From positions 20,147,307 to 20,211,306 of the forward strand of contig NC_134031.1 in assembly GCF_964204645.1 (NCBI RefSeq): 64,000 nucleotides of DNA, read 5' to 3'. The translations under genes and the position numbers were made by a program. Source of the DNA: Tubulanus polymorphus (lineage: Eukaryota; Nemertea; Palaeonemertea; Tubulaniformes; Tubulanidae). The notes beneath the pieces are model-generated. The model was not told where the DNA came from and ran no database searches. It saw only the letters and a program-made list of their open reading frames with translations. Shown here in pieces: positions 23,875 to 35,755 of the stretch (within the stretch, counting starts at the first letter, position 1; every line of letters starts with the position of its first letter).

Positions 23875-24423
23875 GGTTTTTAACTTCCTACAGCCCTACC
23901 AAAACGAATTACGGGGTACCAGTTTTTCACAGTACGTGGTACGGGAGCTCTCGATGACGTCATTGGAAATCCCACGTACTCCCCACGTAAGGTTTCTGAA
24001 AGATCCCTGACCCCCATACTGTAAACTATGGAATTCCCATGGGAATTCCTCAAGGGTCATACGCGACTTACGAGTTACGACTTACATTTCACTACTACAC
24101 GATACGTTTTACGAGTTACTATTTCCTTCGTTACGACTTATCGAGCATCCGAAGGCGCGTTGTTCAACGGACAAGAGTATTTATCGTAGCCGGGCTACAT
24201 GAATCTATCCTTTTGAACGGTGGGCTACAGTGATGCTGAATAGAGGAGGGGTGCCCGACGGAATGGATATCAAACTTTAACTTTTTATTACAACTCAAAC
24301 CACATTACAATGGTACATTGGGGATACAGATTATAATTCATATTAAAGATAAAATTCGTTCCACAAAAATAACACAATATATACATATAATAGCACTTTT
24401 TGTCCAGTATCAAGATTTCTAAC

Positions 24424-24600
24424 GTGATCACCGTCTATTGAAATTTGGCTGAACCGTCTACGATCAGTAGACAGCTCTTATTTGTCTCACTGACGTTTCT
24501 TCAATGTGCTGAAATCACACTCGCCATCTAGTGGACCAGTAAGAGCTGTCTAGTCAGTTCAGCCATATTCCAATAGATGGCGATTATAGAATCATTGAGC
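24424..24600. mobile_element. foldback/MITE-like element
   Basis: The left side (CACCGTCTATTGAAATTTGG...AGACAGCTCTTA) pairs imperfectly with the right side (TAAGAGCTGTCTAG...CCAATAGATGGCGA) over about 50 bp. Non-coding. Confidence 0.6.
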
Positions 24601-24627
24601 GAAAACGTTAATGAGTAGTTGTCATAA

Positions 24628-24880
24628 GGGGCCGTCCATAAAAGACATCAACGCTTTGGGGGAGGGGTTCAGATTTTTTGGACTTTCGGACAAGGGGAGG
24701 GGCGAAGTAAAATCACTCAATCCTCTAATGACTAGTTATCAGATGAAATCTTTATCAAGTGTGAAACGGGTCCATTGCCCGTCGGACAAGGGGAAAGGTC
24801 AAGCTGATGGATTCCATGTGGACATAAGAGTGGAAGTCAATTTTCCATATTTTGTGCGGACGTCTTTTGTGGACAGCCCC
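24628..24880. mobile_element. MITE with GGGGCCGTCC/GGACAGCCCC termini
   Basis: Terminal inverted repeats of about 22 bp (left GGGGCCGTCCATAAAAGACA; right end the reverse complement with three or so changes), 253 bp long, flanked by TAA on both sides (24625-24627 and 24881-24883). A 3-bp TAA/TTA duplication fits the PIF/Harbinger-like group. No transposase. Confidence 0.75.
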
Positions 24881-25468
24881 TAAAATGCTTTCATTTTCTG
24901 TTTTCAGAAATTTCATGTGCCGAGGGGCCGTAGTTTCACAAACACGATCAATTTTTCAACTGAATTTATGAAGAAATTAATGTTTTAGTGACAACTATGG
25001 TTGTCTTTTGGTTGTCTGTTCTTATTTAGTATTTAATCATATCTGTGAAACCGTACCCTGCACAATAAATTTTAGATGCTCCAGTTTCACACACTGAATA
25101 GCGAGTACGGTATTTAATTCAGTTGAGTCCAGTTTCACGAAAAAAGGATGAATCCATTTTAGAGTTAAACTGAATGAATGAATACTTATTGAGTAGAATA
25201 TTTCTATGAAACTGAACCAGTGGGATGTGACGCACTGAGTGTGTGAAACTGCTGGCGTCTGTAATCATAACTAGAACAACACAGAATATTCATCTTTATT
25301 TCAGATAAAACAGTAACGTCAGTTGGCATGAAATATTATAGTCCCATAATAAAGAAAACCTTGATAATTCAACTTTTTGGTTTCATTGATTGCGAGACTT
25401 TACAGTCATACAAAATATGTCCATTTACAATATACATGTGTATCATATAAATTTATAAAAATCAGACC

Positions 25469-25661
25469 AATGAAACCGGGTCCCGAGGTACAAACAATTA
25501 CAAACTAATTAAACCGGGTCCCGAGGTACAAACAATTACAAACTAATGAAACCGGGTCCCGAGGTACAAACAATTACAAACTAATGAAACCGGGTCCCGA
25601 GGTACAAACAATTACAAACTAATGAAACCGGGTCCCGAGGTACAAACAATTACAAACTAAT
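25469..25661. repeat. 38-bp tandem repeat, five copies
   Basis: Unit starts AAACCGGGTCCCGAGGTACA; unit starts are at 25473, 25511, 25549, 25587 and 25625, nearly identical, so recently homogenised or expanded. Confidence 0.95.
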
Positions 25662-27489
25662 GCAGTTACATGGAGTGTGTAAATTATCTCATGCCCTTGA
25701 TCCATCGCAGAAAGCCCATCATTAGGGTTTTCCCTAATTCCCTCAATTGTGATTAGCTTGGCACCAATGATCGCTGCTTTGCAGCTACATTTAATCTAAA
25801 ATGAAATTAATTAATTTTCAGTAAAAATTAAAACCCACTTTACACAAATTTAAGACACAACATTTAGGAGTCTCTCTAGAGACCATCGTCAAGTTTGAAG
25901 AAATAACTAAAACAGGAAAAAATAGAGAGGGAAAAACAAGTTAATTGAGAAAAGTGAGACTAGAGGGTGTTAAGTGCTTAAGTTGAGAGGTTTTGTTATT
26001 TTGTGCATAGGTTGTTCTAGTTATTTCTTCATTTGCTTTTATTATTTTGATTCCGATTCTTGATAAATAAACTACGCCTTTAATGTTTTAAATTTGCATA
26101 TAGCATGGTTTAAATCATATATTCTATGCCAGAGTCAGGCTATTATTCAATCAGCAAAAATGAGAACAGCTTTGAGAGATGAATCAGGGGATGGCTCCAT
26201 TGTTTTTATGGATTGTGATACGCAGTCCATGAAACCATCACAAACAGAACAACAGTTGCCTGCCCGTGTCGCCCAGCACAATATAATACCAATAATATAT
26301 TTTACTTTAAACTTAACAATTGCAGATCTCGGAAGTGGCAGCATATCAATCTTCAGGTAGATGGCTGGTCCCTGTCCTTGTCAAATGGAATATCAGTCCC
26401 CACTTCGTCCTAGAATAAGAGAGAAAACTTGCGTCTGCAAATATTACATTGAAAATGTTTGATTGAATAAACAGTCAAAAGGGAATTGCTTTCATGAAAT
26501 ATCTCGTAAACTGGAATTTATAATTACCTTATAATTCTAGATAATTTAACACCATTATACAATCTTTGTTCATTTTCAAATTGTTCTATTGGACAAATTT
26601 CATGCTGCAATAAATCATTATACCATGAAAAGAATTAGCAACGTATTTAGAAAATTAGAAAATCAGCATCAGCAGCATCAACACCGCACTTCTTTCCGTA
26701 GAATCACACATAAAAGTTATGTACAGAATTTATGAATATTATCAAATTAGAGCACAGTGGAGTGATGAAAAACTCACCATTTCTAAACTTGTATCAGATT
26801 AGTTCAGTGCCATCTAGCAGGATTTCACTTCCAACAGTCATTATGTCATGAAGTTAAGAGAACTGATGATTTTCTGAGAAAATAAATATATATAAATAAT
26901 TGAACTGTTAAGTTTTATAACAAGCCAGAACCAGGTATAGAGACAATTACTTAGTTTCTTAAAAGAATAGCAGCTTCAGCAACAACTAGAGCTTCTTCTC
27001 TATTTGAAGGTGAATATTTTTAATTTCTCCAGCTCCAATTGGTATTGGGTGTATTGCATTCTGGAAGGAGAAAATTATGCCAGAAAACAATTAATGAAAT
27101 AAACAGACACTGCAACTTGTTTGTGCTTGATTGACAGAAAACCTACAAGGTTAATGAGTAGTTTATCACAATGTGTCGAGTATATACAGATTTCTGAGAG
27201 GTTTGATGGTAGCTTTAGACTGCGTCCTCTAGTAAAGCCTTGATACCTGCCAACATTGACCGATCAAAACATCATTTTCTGGACTTGATTTGAAGATCAC
27301 CACAAATTACTGCAATAAATCGAAAAAAAATCACCACTTCTGACTTGTTTGATTTGTAGAGCGCAATGTTTACTGCAAGTTCACCTTCATTCTGGGCCCT
27401 TGAATACAAAAGTTTTATAATTTTGATGATTTGAACTTTGACCAGAATAGAAGTGATTATAAATTTACAGTCAAACGAGAGACTAGAAG

Positions 27490-28400
27490 CTGTAGATATT
27501 TACCGGTACTGTTTTTGTTTTGAGGGTCTAATGCGATGTCCATCTTTAACAAATGTGAAGTGAATTCCTGATGTTTACTGTTCAAGGATTCTGTCAAGGG
27601 TTCCACTTATTTCAGCTCCTAAAAATGTTAGAAATTGTCAGTTAAGTTGTTATGAAATAAGAGCAGTTTCACACCAAATCAAAGACTTACCATTTTTATC
27701 AATGTTTTTAAGCCAGCGGTATTTGAGGTTGAGTGTTGGGTGCAAAAACCTCCAAAGCTCTGTTCACTGAAAATATGCATGGAAGACATAAAGATCTTGA
27801 TAATTCCAACTTTGATCAGGACAAAAAGAGTTTGAATGATTGAAAACTCACTTCAAACTAAGCCGTGATCTTTCAGTGATTGAATGCTGGAAACATAAAC
27901 AGATAGAATGATTTATACACAACAGTTCTCTAAAAAAAAATTCCTAACAGGTTTTACCTGCTGCTGCTGGTGCGCTAGTGCTGCAGTGTTTATCTCATCC
28001 TGTAAATGAGAGTAAAACAATAACAGAGACTGTGAAGAATTCTAAAGAGAAATTCATTACCAGTTTTGTACTTACCTTTCAAACAGTAAATTAGATATTT
28101 ACCAGTACCGTATTGGTTTTGAGGATCTAAAGCGATGTCCATCTTAAACAAATGTGAAGTGAATTCCCAATGATTACTGTTCACAGATTCTATCAAGGGT
28201 TCCAGTTATTTCAGCTCCTAAATACAAATTTTAGAAATTGTCAGTTAAGTTGTTATGAAATAAGAGCAGTTTCACACCAAATCAAACTAAGCCGTGATCT
28301 TTGAGTGATTGAATGCTGGAAACATAAACAGATAGAATAATTTATATAGAACAGTTCTCTAAAAATAATGAATTTCCAAACAGGTTTTACCTGCTGCTGC
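27490..28400. repeat. tandemly duplicated ~430-600 bp block
   Basis: Three segments recur in order: the segment at 27496-27590 matches 28094-28190; 27590-27684 matches 28189-28285; 27858-27970 matches 28289-28400. In the second copy a piece equivalent to 27685-27857 is missing. On the minus strand both copies keep an acceptor-like TTTAG|GAGCTGAAATAA at the same place. Confidence 0.75.
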
Positions 28401-28612
28401 TGCCGCTGCTGGTGGCGCTGTTGCTGCATGGTGCTGGTACTGCGGGTACTGCCAGTGCTGCTGTTGCAGCTGCTAGTGGCGCTGTTGCTGCATGGTGCTG
28501 GTACTGCAGGTACTGCCAGTGCTGCTGTTGCAGCTGCTGGTGGCGCTGGTGCTGCATGGTGCTGGTACTGCGGGTACTGCCAGTGCTGCTGTTGCTGCTG
28601 CTGCGGTGTGTA
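28390..28612. repeat. CTG-rich 64-bp minisatellite
   Basis: CATGGTGCTGGTACTGCGGG recurs at 28427, 28491 and 28555 (period 64), embedded in GCTGCTG/GTTGCTG runs. The period is not a multiple of three, so the long Ala/Gln-rich open frames across it are products of the repeat rather than evidence for a gene. Confidence 0.9.
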
Positions 28613-28862
28613 TCTCATCCTGTAACTGAGAGTAAAACAGTAATTTTTAGTTCAAAAATAATTCAAAATATCAACAGAGACTGTGAAGCATTCTGTGGAG
28701 AAATTCATTACCAGTTTTATACTTACCTTAAATGAGCCTGTTTAAATAGTAAATTCCATTGCATTCATTTCATTCTGAAAAGAAAAAGAATTGATAATCA
28801 ATGACAATAGAGCAGAATGTAACATCTCAAAGTTATCAATCAATCAGACAGAAACAGTACAG

Positions 28863-29061
28863 GATTTCTGTAGATTAAACTGCTGTACTTATTTCATACT
28901 GATTGTACAGTTACAGATACATGTAACATTGTGTGCAGATACTGAGTACAGATCACTGCATTACTTCATCCTGTGATTGAACAGTGATTTAATGTTCTCT
29001 CATCTTCATTAGATTCCCATCCGTCTAACTAAAACATCAGAACATTTCAACTCATCTAACC
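28863..29061 (+). repeat. left arm of a long inverted repeat
   Basis: This 199-bp arm is the near-identical reverse complement of 33970-34170; it ends CTCATCTAAC next to the polypyrimidine tract. Confidence 0.9.
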
Positions 29062-29405
29062 TCCCGACCCGACCCTCCCAGGCCCCATCCCTCCCACCCT
29101 CCCGGACCCCTTCCCTCCCACCCTCCCATACCCCTTCCCTCCCACCCTCCCGGACCCCTTCCCTCCCGCCCTCCCGGACCCCTTCCCTCCCGCCCTCCCG
29201 GTCCCCTTCCCTCCCGGAACCCTTCCCTCCCGCCCTCCCTTACCCCTTCCCTCCCGCCCTCCCTCACCCCTTCCCTCCCTCGTCCGTTCCCTCCCTCGTC
29301 CCTTCCCTCCCGGACCCCTTCCCTCCCTTGTCCCTTCCCTCCGTCGCCCCTTCCCTCCTTCGTCCCTTCCCTCACGCCCTCCGTCGTCCCTTCCCTCCCG
29401 CTCTT
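29062..29405. repeat. polypyrimidine CCCTCC tract
   Basis: About 340 bp of CCCTCCC/CCCTTCC-type sequence with almost no purines on the + strand. The Gly/Arg-rich open frame on the minus strand is a by-product. Confidence 0.85.
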
Positions 29406-29409
29406 CCTC

Positions 29410-29695
29410 TATGTCCTCCCACCTAGCCCTCCCTTAATGCCCTCCCACCTAGCCTTCCCTTAATGCCCTCCCACCTAGCCCTCCCTCAATGCCCTCCCAC
29501 CTAGCCCTCCCTTAATGCTCTTCCACCTAGCCCTCCCTCAATGCCCTCCCACCTAGCCCTCCCTTAATGCTCTTCCACCTAGCCCTCCCTCAATGCCCTC
29601 CCACCTAGCCCTCCCTTAATGCTCTTCCACCTAGCCCTCCCTCAATGCCCTCCCACCTAGCCCTCCCTTAATGCCCTCCCACCTAGCCTTCTCCT
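29410..29695. repeat. 26-bp minisatellite, about ten copies
   Basis: Unit approximately CCCTCCCACCTAGCCCTCCC followed by TTAATG or TCAATG; alternate units carry CTCTTCCACC in place of CCCTCCCACC, suggesting a two-unit higher-order repeat. Confidence 0.9.
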
Positions 29696-30480
29696 CAACT
29701 CTTTTGTCTCCTCCTCAGACACCTCTCATCTGTACAATAACTACAAAACGATTTGCCATTTTTCAGGATCATATCCATTTCATATACTACTACTAATTGA
29801 AATCCTTAATCAATTGCATCATTGATGGGACTCACAAATACTTTTCCACAATTTTTGAGGCATTCAAATGATCATATGCCTGGTGCGGTCTTGAAAATCA
29901 CATGGCTTAAATTTGAGATGATTTCTTAATCAATTTCATCGAATTCATTCAAATTATTCCTATTATTTCTACTCCCTCTTATAAAGTATTTACAATATAT
30001 CTCAGTTTCACGGCTAGTTGCAGCAGTCGTCTTTTATTTCATCAAATGAAGTTTGATCTCCAAAACATCAAACCAAACCCGAGGAACTTAATTAATAATG
30101 TAGTAAGGGAGGGGGAGGTATACGGAGGGTTCACCTGAACCAAACCTCCACACTCACAAAATGTCGCGAGAAAGGCAAACACAAACCAAGGACAAGAATG
30201 ATGGCTGAGATCAAAACAACTAATGCTATTTATGTTGCTTCACGAATTCAACGTTGTCACTCTTATTATGAAACCAGTGTGGACTAATGACAGTTAGATG
30301 AGATATTTCTATACTCTCTACCAGAGGTTTTATATAAGCAAGATAATAAATAATCCGTTTTACTGCAATTTGATTGTCTTTTCAAGTTAACTCTTGAACC
30401 CAGTGGAACAAATCAAACTCCAGCTCTTTTCCTTCATTTGCCATTTTTCGTTTTCGTTTTTACTCTTTTCTTTTTTAGCG

Positions 30481-30670
30481 TTTGAGTCGAGGTAGGGAAA
30501 GACCCCTGCCCGCTCGCTAAGCGTGCAGGACACTAAACCATCGAATTGCTCTCGGACTCCACTCTTTATATTTTATCTTTTTTGAGTTGAGGTAGGTATA
30601 GACCCCTGCCCGCCCTCTAAGCGTGCAGGACACAAACCTTCGAATTGCTCTCGGACCCCACTCTTTATAT
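30481..30670. repeat. tandem pair of ~90-100 bp units
   Basis: TTTGAGTCGAGGTAGG...ACTCTTTATAT (from 30481) is repeated from 30581 with about 90 percent identity, including GACCCCTGCCCG and AAGCGTGCAGGACAC. Confidence 0.85.
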
Positions 30671-30989
30671 CAGCATTTCATGCTGTTCATTTTGTGGCTA
30701 GAAGCTCACGCGTTTGCTTAATATTTTTTTTTTTCATATGGCTTTTCCTTATTTGTCATCTCACTAGAACTCTCATCAGTTCCGACTGGGATCAAGTTAA
30801 CTCTTTTAGAGACAAACAGCAAAAGGTTGTGTTAGTTGCACCAGCAGCAGCAGCAGCTGCAGTAGCACCAGCAGCAACACTGATACAGATGAATGTTTCA
30901 TTAACTACGTCATTAGTTCCACTTAAATCATTTCGTTCTCAAATACAGAGTTGTGAAGGCAACAGAAATAACTTGTACAACTTTTCATT

Positions 30990-31325
30990 CATGGCCCTGG
31001 TTTGGAGACCAAACAGTTAAAGTTTGGGGCCCGGTTTTGGTGACCAAAGAGTCAAAGAATGATCCAAGGTCCTGTTTTGGTGACCAAAGAGTCATAGATG
31101 GGTTCATGGTCCTGTTTTGGTGACCAAAGAGTCAAAGTTTGGTTCATGGCCCTGGTTTGGTGCCCAAAGAGTCAAAGTTTGGTATATGGTTCTGATTTGG
31201 TGACCACACAAGGTAAATATAGCTCATGGCTTTGGTTTGATAACGTGAGAACAAATTTGGCTCATGGTACTTTTTAAAGTTAATGCAGTTTTATGGTCCT
31301 GGTTTGATAAGCAAAGTTTGGTTCA
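30990..31325. repeat. degenerate tandem repeat, unit near 48 bp
   Basis: About six units containing TGGTTTGGTGACCAAAGAGT and a variable GGTTCATGG spacer; divergence rises towards the right. Confidence 0.8.
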
Positions 31326-33381
31326 TGACCCTATAGTTCCTAGTTCAGTAACCGTATAAGTGGCACTACAGATGAATTTTCATGAGTTGAGCAGTTTTTA
31401 GCCATCAGATTGTCACCAGAGCAAACGTACATAACATGGGAAATTGAGAGTGTTGCATATTTTGAATAGGGTAAAATTGGACTTATCACCGATCAATTGT
31501 ATAAAGTTAAGAATTACGTACACACTGAATGGAATAATTCACTAATTTGAGTCTAGGTATGTAAAATAATACATTGATCGAAGTCTAAAAGCTATAAACT
31601 GACAAATTGATCGAGCACTGATTAAATTTTAAATAACAGCGGAGGATGTTTATGACTTTCATAAACTGATATGATCGTGAAAAATGGCAAAATACACTAG
31701 ATATCTTCCCCCCGTGTTGTGACGATTATCTGTATTCAACATTTCTACTCTATTCTAGTAGTCAGAAATGATAAATCAGCGATAAAGGTCGGGTTTTCTG
31801 CGTTAATGATTATGCTATCTTTGAAACAACAAAATCCGAATTGAATTGATTTATCGTGCTGAAGATTCACGCATAGGCGGACTAACAGACTAATAGTATC
31901 GCGAGCTGGTTTCAATTCCAGGGGATTTTGTCTGTAAGCTGGAGCAATAAATCTTTATTGAATCGCCTGTAAATCAGATTCGCGATCAATCCATAAGATA
32001 AGAAGAACATCGCTTACCATTCAGTCAAACTAATAATTAGTATACGGAGGAAAACAAAGTATTGACAACTAATTACAACATATACACTGGTGTATCAGCA
32101 GTGCTACTGCGGCAATCGAGGATTCCACTTATGGCAGGCGAGGCTCCCGTCACATTCGCTAGCGGTAAAGTTACTCGGATACATTTCAATCAAATTCTAA
32201 TCAACTTCTCTTGTTGGCAAATCTTTTTTCAGTGAAATTATACCATACACTCATTGGGGACACAAGTCTCATATCTATGTGATGACTTGTTTGACAAAAT
32301 TTCAATTTGGGAGACGAAAAATCCAGTTCAAAGTTCATTGAAAATGAACTAACTTTCACAATAACTGAGTGTATTGTTGCGCCATCTGGTGTGTGCTGGT
32401 ATCCCGTTAATTTAAAACGGAGTTCATGAAATTAAGTGAACGCGTTTCCTACAAATAAATCACTAAGATTTGTGCTAAAGGATTCTCAAAAACTTCAACA
32501 CAGTTAAATAATCTAAGATATGTAACTACTACAATATATAATATACGCTTTATCAAAGTCTCAATGTAGTAGGAAGGTCGCGGTAGTCTAACTGTGAAAA
32601 CAAGAACTATATCTGGTTGAATATCATCTGTTTTAAACTTTTTACAATTCAGTAAAATATTTCCTGATATAAGTATAATTAGTTTGCAGCCCCTTAAATT
32701 CACAGGTAGATATTGTCATCAATCAAGAATATCCTGAATATAATAATAGAACAATAGTCTCTCTGTGTCAATCTTTGTCCCACCTATAAATTGTGAAGTT
32801 TATTTCAGAAAATGTGTCCTATCTTTTTGAAAAGGATTTAACTAGTTATTAAGGATATCTATCTATGAATAGTGGTATACTGTGCCATGTAAACTGCTGA
32901 AGGCAAATGAAGTGTGTCTGAAAATCCATTGAAGTGATCACAAAACATATCACTTTTCTAATGACTACCATACTCTTCTTCAAAAATGAAGAGTAAGTCT
33001 CTAAGAATCTGCAGAAAAAAGAGGAAGTAGCAATGTATGTGACTGCATCTCGACTCTCATCAACAAGTCGTCCTATTCGATTGTTTAACTAGAACCAGTA
33101 TTTACAGCGGTTTCTAAAATAGCACCGAAGAAAATAGAATACATCTTTCTGCTGGAAATGTATCAGTAAACCGCCAGATATCAACAGTAATTATTACGTA
33201 TGATTGTTGTTTAATTGAATTGTTCATTAAGCCGCATTTTGATCGGAGCCATGGAGCAGCAGTTTGTGATCAAATTCAACACCCTTGATGGCCCTTAAAA
33301 TTTAAACGCCCCAATACAAAAATCTGGGGGCTATTATCTCATAACGATTGAGAGAAGTGACGGTGAAATTACGTGCGCACT

Positions 33382-33405
33382 CACCGGGGATCAAACCCGG
33401 GTCTC
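33382..33405 (-). repeat. tRNA-like (B-box) fragment
   Basis: Read on minus, GACCCGGGTTTGATCCCCGG resembles a tRNA T-arm/B box. No full cloverleaf surrounds it, so a SINE tail is the likelier source. Confidence 0.35.
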
Positions 33406-33609
33406 ATAGAAATAACAACCAGTAAAATAGAATGAGTCCAACTGGCCGGTGGTTATACAGCTTGTCATGCATAACAACTGAAACATGACATGTTGCAGTC
33501 ATGTGTGGCCGCATGATGTGTTTCATAATGATTAATCCTTACTTAGAATAATAAAAAGATGGGACACATTTTCTGAAATATCCTGAACTTCAAGACTAAA
33601 AAAGCTACG

Positions 33610-33966
33610 ACTAAACCACCTGTACCTGACACCAAACCACCCCCTACAGACCCTACACTACCTAAACCCATACCCATACCCTGCCCTCCAAAGTCCTACC
33701 GCCATTCTCTCCAGCCCACCATACCCCCTACCGCCCCACCCCTACATCCCACCCTCGCACCTAGAACCCCTCCCTCCCACCCTCCCTCTTGCCCTCCCTC
33801 TTGCCCTCCCTCGACCCATCCATCCCACCCTCCCTCACCCTATCCCTCCCTCCCTCACCCTATCCCTCCCTCCCTCACCACATCCCTCCCACCCTCCCTC
33901 ACCCCATCCCTCCCGCCCTCCCTCTCCCCTTCCCTCCCACCAACCCTACCCACCCTCCCCGAACCC
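33610..33966. repeat. polypyrimidine CCCTCC tract, second copy
   Basis: Pyrimidine-rich CCCTCC sequence on the same strand as the tract at 29062, even though the flanking arms are inverted. Confidence 0.8.
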
Positions 33967-33969
33967 CGC

Positions 33970-34170
33970 GGTTAGATGAGTTGAAATGTTCTGATGTTTT
34001 AGTTAGACGGATGGGAATCTAATGAAGATGAGAGAACATTAAATCACTGTTCAATCACAGGATGAAGTAATGCAGTGATCTGTACTCTGTATCTGTACAC
34101 AATGTTACATGTATCTGTAACTGTTCAATCAGTATGAAATAAGTACAGCAGTTTAATCCACAGAAATTCT
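33970..34170 (-). repeat. right arm of a long inverted repeat
   Basis: Near-identical reverse complement of 28863-29061, starting GGTTAGATGAGTTGAAATG. Confidence 0.9.
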
Positions 34171-34504
34171 ACCTCTAAAGATACACATGATCTGATTATC
34201 AAGAAGGAACATGATTGATAACATTATTGACATCAGGAACCAGTTTCATATTGATTAGAAATAACATCATTTGAGTTGATCACAATTTAGAAAACCTGTA
34301 AACCCGCTTACAGAAATAACAATCCCACCATGAACTAATCCTAGCCAAATATTCACCGATATAAAGACATTTGAAATGATTGAATAAATGCAACAGGTTT
34401 CTGTGACTTCATTTCAAAACATGGTTTATAAAATCATTATGAAACTGGTTCCTTAACATCAATTCAACAACCGATAAATAAAGATAAATGTAACTTATCT
34501 TGAA

Positions 34505-34755
34505 TTTCCACATATAGTGATTCCTGATGTCATGCTGAATCCAAGAGTGATTCCTGATGTCCTGTCCTGAATCCAAGAGTGATTCCCGATGTCCTGTGCT
34601 GAATCCAAGAGTGATTCCTGATGTCCTATGCTGAATCCAAGAGTGATTCCTGATGTTCATTGCCGAATCCAAAAGTCTGATTGTCAAACACTGATTCCCG
34701 TTGTCCTGTGCAGAATCCAAGAGTGATTCCTTGTTTTCCTGTGCTGAATCAACGT
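34505..34755. repeat. tandem repeat, unit 32-35 bp, about six copies
   Basis: Unit close to GATTCCTGATGTCCTGTGCT followed by GAATCCAAGAGT, with indels between copies. The minus-strand open frame across it is a product of the repeat. Confidence 0.85.
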
Positions 34756-35411
34756 TCCCATTGAACATGTTGAAGTGATACCTATAATAGACAAATCTAA
34801 GATTGTTTTCTTTCCTTAGAAATAATTGCATAAATATCAAATTTAAAGTTCAAACTAACAAATTAAATTGATCGCTCCCAGTCTGCAGTTCATCTATTCA
34901 CTGGGTTATCCAAACTTTAAGTTTTGCATCCTGAGTTGAACGTGAAATATAAACAAGAAAGTAATGAAGAATCGAACAGTATAAATATTGTTTCATTCAG
35001 AAACCGCGATGAAGAGAACATATTTAAAAGATGAAATAAACTTACACTGTTCGATGAAATCAGTCGATGGAATCATTTTAGAACAAACTCATTACAACAC
35101 AGCGAGGTGATTGAAGCCCAACGTGGTCTAGAAATATCAGGATGCAATTTGACGATATGCTTGACTGAGCGCCACCATGCTGGCGTGGCGCGTAGGATCG
35201 ATGTGCCTCTAAAATAATATGATTACCCACAATATCCGAGATGGAATATTTTTGAACATTTTTTTCCATTTAAACCAATGATACAAACACTTACCAAATA
35301 TTGAAATACTGATTTCAGGGGTCGGAAAGGAGGGTGGCAATGTTTGTATAGGCAAAGTTTTTGCTTTTCCTATGATTAAGTACGCCATTTAGATATTGCG
35401 TCGCGCGCCAC

Positions 35412-35473
35412 TAGACTGGTTGCCTTCCAATTCTGCGCCACCTGCATTCGCAGGAAGGCCAGCAACCAGTCTA
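35412..35473. mobile_element. 62-bp foldback element, TAGACTGGTT termini
   Basis: TAGACTGGTTGCC at the left and its reverse complement at the right. A relative in the opposite orientation is at 47795-47850, sharing the internal CAAATTCTGC/GCCACCTG core. It lies about 260 bp upstream of the WDR46 start. Confidence 0.7.
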
Positions 35474-35728
35474 TTGGAGTCTCGCCAGCCCGCCCTCTGT
35501 CGGCCAGTATACTTTTCGATTAGATTTGGTTTTTATATTCTATGCAATATTCAAAGAATTTATTCCTATGAAAAGCACGCTCTTTACAAACATAATGATT
35601 CGTTTCGAAGTTACTTGAATTTTCAAAGTAAAAATGTTCGCGAGCGGCTCCGGTTGGTTTCAAGTCGGCTCCGGTCGATTTCCAGTCGGTTTCCAGTGGG
35701 GTCCGTTTTTTAGTGAGGGCGCTGACCA

Positions 35729-35755
35729 ATGCAAAATGGCGACCTCCATGGATAA
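35729..35755 (+). CDS. nine-codon upstream ORF overlapping the WDR46 start
   Basis: ATG at 35729, 7 nt before the WDR46 ATG and in another frame, runs MQNGDLHG then TAA. Position relative to the cap site is unknown, so whether it is transcribed is not shown. Confidence 0.35.
   Translation: MQNGDLHG

Larger units (their letters stand above)
23875..35735. other. gene-poor, repeat-rich stretch of 11.9 kb
   Basis: No exon set with continuous phase and a recognisable product is seen. The stretch holds the MITEs at 24424 and 24628, minisatellites at 25469, 28427, 29410, 30990 and 34505, a duplicated block at 27490-28400, polypyrimidine tracts, and inverted arms at 28863-29061 and 33970-34170. Minus-strand exon-like peptides occur at 27575-27766 but no full gene can be built. 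Confidence 0.5.

Noticed and set aside
25469..25661. CRISPR-like array
   Set aside because: Units are contiguous with no unique spacers, and the DNA is clearly from an animal nucleus.
26094..26360. 88-aa plus open frame
   Set aside because: No recognisable composition, no splice partners, in a repeat-rich region.
28253..28618. Gln/Ala-rich open frame on minus (and Cys-rich ones on plus)
   Set aside because: They run across the 64-bp CTG-rich minisatellite; the period is not a codon multiple and no exon context supports them.
29052..29375. Gly/Arg/Glu-rich open frame on minus
   Set aside because: It is the translation of a CCCTCC polypyrimidine tract.
34409..34840. 143-aa minus open frame
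   Set aside because: Its centre is the 32-35-bp tandem repeat and its ends show no recognisable coding pattern.
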